The position numbers and the translations under genes are program-made. Below, piece after piece: positions 58,685-64,000 of a stretch of DNA of 64,000 nt. The first letter of the stretch is position 1. Each line of letters starts with the position of its first letter. The notes under the pieces were generated by a model. The model did not search any database, was not told where the DNA came from, and saw only the letters and a list, made by a program, of their open reading frames with translations. The stretch comes from Astragalus membranaceus (lineage: Eukaryota; Streptophyta; Magnoliopsida; Fabales; Fabaceae): the NCBI GenBank assembly GCA_039519185.1, contig CM076848.1, positions 57,438,778 through 57,502,777 on the forward strand, written 5' to 3'.

Positions 58685-60773
58685 GAGAGATCATAATAGG
58701 ACTTTCTTGATGGGATTTTATGGATTCTGGGTAACTCCAATGCTGCAACTATGGCCCTGAATCCTGATGCATGGTATCTCTCTTTATTGTGATATGGGAG
58801 TGACTCAAGTTGCTTGTTATTCAGGTTCTCTTTATGTTTTGAATCTAATTTAAGGAGATCAAGATTGCTATAGGTTTGGAAATGTGTTTATTATTGTTAG
58901 ATGTGTGATCAGTAGAGATTAGGACTTGTAGCTTCATTATACATTGAGGGAGGGAAATCAATATGCTGGTTGCTTGACAAAAATGGGGGCTACAGGGATT
59001 GATTCGTTGGTGGTTCTTACTACCCCTCCAGTAGAGTTACATTCTTTATAATGGCTGATGTCATGGGTGTTTCCTGTGTCGGGATTTTGGTCCTATTTTT
59101 CTCTTCTTTTGGTTCTTGCTTTTACCATTTGTAAAAACATTTTGTAGTTTAGACTAAGGGAAAAAATCAAACTTTCCCATAGCATCTGCTACTTGATTCT
59201 CTCTATGGAATAGAACACATGAAGCCATCAAACCTAACCTCCTTGATTCGCAAATCGCTCCGACTTGTATGCAAGAAACCAGTGGGAAACACTGGTGTTG
59301 AGGAGAGCACCTATGATCTGGTAACTTAACAACAAAGGAATCTGATTCAACCAAACCACGAGATCAAGTTATGTGAATACCATGAAACATGTCCCATAAT
59401 TTCGGTTTGCAAAATAGAACAGAGGCCCACCACCCAATGCCATTAATATCAAGAAAACTAATATGTCAAAACCAAGGATATAAAAAAAGTATTCGGGTTG
59501 TCAAAAAAGAAAAGTATTCGGATACGTCACTAATTCAATGAATGTAGAAAAAAACATTTTTTTGCTAATAAAAGTATTAAATAAGGAAACCATTAGGCGT
59601 TTCAACCACTTTCAAGATCCTATAATTTTTATACGAGTTTAACATGTGAATGGCAGACTCTGAAGAAACGTTTCATATTTCTTTCGCTCGTGACATCATA
59701 ATCATAATAACTAAATGGCTATCGATTGATTAAAGAATATGTCTTGTAGAACCACGTGGGCATTAAAACGAAAAAAATATAGACATTCGAACGAGCCCAA
59801 CGTGCAATGAAGATAATACAAACTCAATGTCAATCACTTCCTCTATATTGCAACTCAAATATAAAGTGCAACAAATAACAAGGAACAGCAAGAGGGTAGC
59901 TTACTGAACGTACACTTCACGCTGTTTGGACACACCAAAATACAAATCGAATTGGTATGTCGACTTGCGTTGTACAAAGATTAGTATTGCACCGTATTTA
60001 GAAAACCCAATTAAAGCAGTGCTTTTTGCAAAAAAAAAACTGAAACCAAATAAACAAGTTACTTTCAAACAATAAAACAAAGAAACATGAACAAAAATGG
60101 GATTGATCCAAATATTTTTTTATGTTAAAATTTAACTGCAGCTGAGTAATCTTGTTCAATTAAACTGCAACTTATTGTTCGTTCAACAAACTAAGCTAAA
60201 CATATCGATTCATTTTTAAAAACCGAATCAATCGAAGATTGATTTTTCAAGCATTGCTTTTCACAATTAAATTTCGGCAGCTGAGTCAATTATACTGCAA
60301 ATTGATGCTGGCTCACTAATTAAACTGATCAAGTCATTATTAAAAACTGATTCAGTCTTCCATTCAATTATTCAAACATTGCTTTTCACAAATCACAAGA
60401 AAACATGCTTGCATCAGTCATCAGTCAGAAGGAAATGACACACAAGGATAATTCATGTATAACAACAGGTGAAATCCAGAAAAGCCACCATTCTAGAGAC
60501 ACAGACGAGGAGGATATAGGAAAAAAACAAACAACACTTGGCAGGTTTTCTTTCAACTAAAGCGTCGGCATCACAACTGGATAAATAAAACTTAAATAAA
60601 TCATAGGATTACCATCATAAAATTTTTCAAGTAAAAGAGTCAACCAATAGCATCTAAAACAAAAATTGCTGTTCAAGTTTCGAAAACAGCTCATGACAAA
60701 CATAAAGGGAAAACGCAACAAAACTGACATAATCTAGGAATGCAGGGCTTCAACAATTAGCTTCGATAGCAAT
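58685..60773. other. mostly featureless intergenic DNA
   Basis: Apart from the decayed RNase H fragment at 59154-59354, I see no gene. The last few hundred bases, right of about 60450, may include the 3' untranslated region of RPL17, transcribed from the right. Confidence 0.5.
59154..59354 (-). pseudogene. decayed RNase H-like fragment (non-LTR retrotransposon type)
   Basis: The minus-strand frame contains VESDSFVVKL and, later, VLFHRENQVADAM. These are the second and last catalytic-region motifs of the RNase H domain found at the end of plant LINE polyproteins and stand-alone RNase H-like genes. Only about 65 residues remain and the spacing is shortened. It is a relic. Confidence 0.4.
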
Positions 60774-62270
60774 TTATGAGGAAGCACCACTACGAAGAGC
60801 CTGAGACTTCTTCTTGCTCGTGGCCAATTGAGTCTCAGCCTACAAGAATAACAACAAATAAGCATTTCATGCAGAACAAAAAGAAATCAAATAGTTACAG
60901 AATTATGATCAATCACTACCTCTTTCTGAACAGGCTCTTCCTTCTCGGACAATATCAGCTCAATGTGGCAGGGAGATGACATGTAGGCTGCCAAAAAACA
61001 ATAATCAATATATGCATGTAATCACAATCCATCAATAAAAGATTAAAAAAATCAACATACGATTGATTCTTCCATGCGCTCTGTAGGTGCGGCGTCTTTG
61101 CTTTTGAGCTTGATTAACCTGGATATGAGAGATGTATAGAGCATCCACATCCAAACCTTTCACCTGGAAAGAAGCAATAAAGTGAAAAATCAGTAAAGAG
61201 TTGGTTTGAAATACTAAATTGCGAATCAAACATGCAACAACAAAAAAGATGATGTCATCCAGTGAATTCAGCTGCATGACATACTTCAGCATTGCTCTCA
61301 GCATTCTTGAGCAAATCAAGGATGAATTTAGCTGATTTGACGGGCCAGCGTCCCTGCCCATTAGAATGTCTGTTCTTAGCTTGGGCTGTCCTTCCAACTC
61401 CACGGCAAAAGCGGCGGAAAGGAATTGCCTGTTTGTGAGCCAAAACATCTTCAAGGTATCTTTTGGCTTTAACCAGGGGCAACTTCCGGATAGCAAACGC
61501 TGTCTCCCTAGTGTTCTGCAAAGGACAATTTAAACACAAAATCTCAAGTCTCGAAAAATCATAACAAACAAAAGTGGATGGATCTTTAAGAAATCTGATA
61601 AACAAAATGTAAATGCATATCAGCTCAGCTCAGAAGATTTAGAAAGGGACGCAAAAGGAGACAGTATTTAAAAAGAGAAATAAAAATTAGTCAGTTTATC
61701 ACTACCATTACAAATCACAACCAAAGAAAAGAGATTCATTCAAAAACAAGTGAAATTATAAACCGTGAAGATTACCAAGGTTGGTACACAGAGACAACAG
61801 ACCACTAATTTAAGTATAAAGACACGAAGCATCATCTAAGAAATGCATACGAAAATCCAATTCAATTCTAAAACTTAGCAATCTCATGAGAAAGTCAATC
61901 ACAACGATAAATGACCAAAAATTGACATAAGCAAGTACCTTGAAATGAACTCTAAGGTCGGCGCCTCTAGCCTTGGTGGCTGCAGTTACATAGCACAATG
62001 GTGAATTAGGTTAGGTTAACCCAAAATCAAAACATCAATAGAAGGATTCGTTAAGCGAAAAAAATTACGATACACAAACAATGATTCTACCCAAAAAAAA
62101 TGGAAATCTCATCTTATGAATATATCAAGTTAAGAAAGCGAAAGGGAACTTACACTTGGTGGGATTGTCGGGTTCTCTGGAGTACTTCACCTGAGAAAAA
62201 GAGGAAACAGATGAGTGAAATGAGATCTGAAATCGAAGTAGGGAAAGAAGTTTAGGTTAGTTACTACCAT
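60774..62270 (-). CDS. RPL17: 60S ribosomal protein L17 (uL22), 7 coding exons
   Basis: Inferred minus-strand exons: 62268-62270 (ATG alone), 62154-62190, 61939-61979, 61285-61515, 61061-61163, 60920-60987 and 60774-60839. Their sum is 549 nt, 182 residues plus stop, and all junctions hold phase with GT/AG sites. The protein starts MVKYSREPDNPTK and contains FRRFCRGVGRTAQAKNRH, NGQGRWPVKSAKFIL and HGRINPYMSSPCHIELIL, all strongly conserved in eukaryotic L17. It has the plant-type tail rich in Lys, Ser and Ala. The family is about 175-185 residues long. The protein sits at the peptide exit tunnel of the large subunit. The ATG is cut off from the rest by an intron starting directly after it, a layout frequent in ribosomal protein genes. 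Confidence 0.96.
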
Positions 62271-62319
62271 GGCTGCTTGACTACTTCTTCCGACGCACAC
62301 GGCCAAGGGAGGGAGCAGA

Positions 62320-62407
62320 TTAGGGTTTTGAGAACGAAGATTCGCAATATAAAAGGGTATGCTATTTCATGTAAGATGCAAGTTAAAAGATGGGTCTGAT
62401 TTGGGCC
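62320..62407 (-). promoter_or_regulatory. telo-box and site II elements in the RPL17 promoter
   Basis: On the minus strand AAACCCTAA (62320-62328) lies about 50 bp upstream of the ATG, and GGCCCAA (62401-62407) about 75 bp further. The pairing of a telo-box with TGGGCC/T site II motifs is characteristic of plant ribosomal protein promoters, linking expression to cell growth. Confidence 0.65.
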
Positions 62408-62898
62408 TGCCAGGTTGACCCGTCCTATATAGCCTTTTCTTTTCCCACTCCCCCTCTTTATTCTCCCACTCCCCCTAACCAAGAGAAATACTAAAGAAGG
62501 ATCATTTATTGTACAAAAAGAAATGTAAGAAATACGGTGGTTTTTCACAAAGTGCAAATGAGTGGTTTTTCACTAATTGCGATATGTTCATTTCGTACTT
62601 TTAAATATTTTTTCTAAATAGTTTAAATTCTTTTTAGTTTTAAATCTATTTATATAATTTAATTTAATGGATGGATTGGATATCTATCTGTTAGAAATTC
62701 TAAACAGGTGAGTTGGATCGATTTTCTTGGATGGATAATAATGAATTGGATACTTTTACTATCCATTTCTAATGAATTTTAATGAACAATGGATGATTTT
62801 TATCCATCTATTATTTCCAATCCAATATTCATCCAATCCATTGATTTGGCACTTGTACTCCACGCTCTCCCAAACCTCACCAGTCCACCCATCTTGAA
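62408..62898. other. intergenic DNA between the RPL17 promoter and a hAT element
   Basis: It contains the phrase TTTTTCACTAATTGCGA and an ATGGATTGGAT-rich stretch (62670-62850, degenerate ATTGGAT/ATCCAT words in both orientations), possibly a small decayed element. No gene. Confidence 0.4.
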
Positions 62899-63477
62899 TA
62901 GGGGTGTTCGCGGGTCGGTTTGGATCGGATTTGACCAAATCCGTTGCCCGAACCAATGATAATTATTCGGTTTGGGTTGGTTCGGATTTTACATTTTTTC
63001 CTCCAAAATCCGAACCAAACCGAACCGATATTGGATGGGTTGGTTTGGATTGGGCTCACGGGTCATTCACTAAAATATTAATTTTCTAAAATATAAAAAA
63101 CAACACTTTTTTATGATATTCCAACACTTTAAATAGCTAAAAAAATTGAAAATCACACGAAATCAAACTCAAATCCACTAATAGTCTTCCCATTCATTGT
63201 ATTAAAATTTTACAACTTAATCATAAATTATTAAGGTAAAAATTCTAAGCAAATAAAATAGTGTGCATCTAAAATTACAAAATTGTTATGACGTAATATG
63301 GGTTGGTTCGGGTTTGCGGATTTGATTTTTAAAATCCGTTGCCCGATCCAAACAACTACGGGTTGGTTTGGATTTGTTCGATTTTGACCCGAACACGAAA
63401 AATATCCGAACCAAACATATCGGTTTGGATTGGATCGTGGGTTGGTTTGGATTTGCCCGAACCACTGAACACCCCTA
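62899..63477. mobile_element. non-autonomous hAT element (579 bp)
   Basis: Inverted ends TAGGGGTGTTC, as in the element at 58026, with a perfect 8-bp target duplication ATCTTGAA (62891-62898 and 63478-63485). The subterminal words differ from the other element (GGTTTGGATTGG rather than GGTTTGGTTCGG), so it is a separate family sharing the same transposase ends. Non-coding. Confidence 0.92.
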
Positions 63478-63485
63478 ATCTTGAA

Positions 63486-64000
63486 CCATTACTGCTACTA
63501 CTCCTCACCCACGCTATCTCCACCTTCTTCTCATCAATACATACCAAAATTTTATAAGGTTTGTTTCTCCCCCTATTCACCATCTTTGGACAAAATTACT
63601 ATGTTTTTTTTTTTTTCCAAATCAGCCCCTTAACTTAATTTAAAGTAACGATTTAGTCATTTATCTTTTTTTGTTCCAAATCAGTCCTTTATGTTTTAAA
63701 TTTTAAGCACATCAACCATTTTCCGTTAATCTCCATCTAACTCCGTTAAAAAAATCCTAATCATCGTTTAAGTCATATTTTTTTTTGCTTATGTGGCATT
63801 ATTTATTTGCTGATTTATAATTTTAATTAAATTTGATTAAAAATAATTAAACAGTCTGAGTTTTCTAAAATCTGGGTTTATCTCCATCTTCTTCTCATCT
63901 CATCCCTAAAGGACCATATCGTTTTACTTCAACCCAGGAATTCGTTTTGTTTTTAGGGTTGGATTTCGAGAGAGATTGCAGCGTTTCTGAATCTGAGGGA
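63486..64000. other. right-end intergenic DNA, possible leader of a next gene
   Basis: T-rich and pyrimidine-rich sequence with a poly-T run near 63605 and the phrase CAAATCAGTCC occurring twice (63620, 63679 regions). The last 60 bases (TTTTTAGGGTTGGATTTCGA, then GAGAGATT) resemble a plant 5' untranslated region, but no start codon is visible before the edge. Confidence 0.35.

Overview
The window is nuclear DNA of a flowering plant, most probably a legume. It holds spliced genes with short AT-rich introns, a 60S ribosomal protein L17 gene, a plant signal-peptidase subunit gene and many plant transposons, including Ogre/Tat-type Ty3-gypsy retrotransposons, which are especially abundant in legumes. 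The exact species cannot be read from the sequence. About 85% of the window is mobile DNA. The only clear host genes lie between 55.6 and 62.3 kb.

Left part (1-29.3 kb), nested retrotransposons. A minus-strand Ogre-like element enters from the left edge (internal 5' region 1-1265, primer site 1245-1263, 5' LTR 1266-4064). After about 1.2 kb of unassigned DNA comes a 500-N assembly gap. To its right is a plus-strand Ogre with an uninterrupted protease/G-patch reading frame, a short intron, an uninterrupted RT-RNaseH-RNaseH-integrase frame and a 3188-bp 3' LTR (12682-15869). That Ogre is inserted into the zinc-knuckle codons of an older minus-strand chromovirus-like gag gene. The same gag was also split by a non-autonomous CACTA transposon (16312-21143, TSD AAT), which itself received a 3790-bp solo Ogre LTR (16752-20541, TSD GTGGT), and by two related 1.6-kb LTR-like units. 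The primer site and LTR of the gag element lie at 25.45-26.98 kb, followed by a hAT-type MITE and AT-rich decayed repeats.

Middle part (29.36-53.56 kb), Helitrons. A 21,435-bp, apparently complete Helitron runs from 32046 to 53480 on the plus strand. Its ends are defined by a matching empty site in the neighbouring repeat copy and by the 3' hairpin plus CTAG. It carries four intact-looking spliced genes: two paralogous B3/pseudobarrel DNA-binding-like genes, an RPA70-like single-strand DNA-binding protein gene, and a nine-exon Rep-helicase gene with HUH, two-tyrosine and PIF1-type helicase motifs. It sits inside a second, non-autonomous Helitron on the minus strand (29357-53563) that has the same 3' hairpin stem and a tandem array made of copies of its own 5' terminus. 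The Rep-helicase would nick and unwind, the RPA protein would coat the displaced strand, and the role of the B3 pair is unknown.

Right part (53.6-64 kb), gene-bearing. It contains SPCS1 (minus, intron directly before the ATG), RPL17 (minus, seven coding exons), a Stowaway-like MITE with a hAT MITE nested in it, two further hAT elements with 8-bp target duplications, and a decayed RNase H fragment. All exon structures were derived by reading splice sites and checking reading-frame continuity by eye. No database search or transcript evidence was available.
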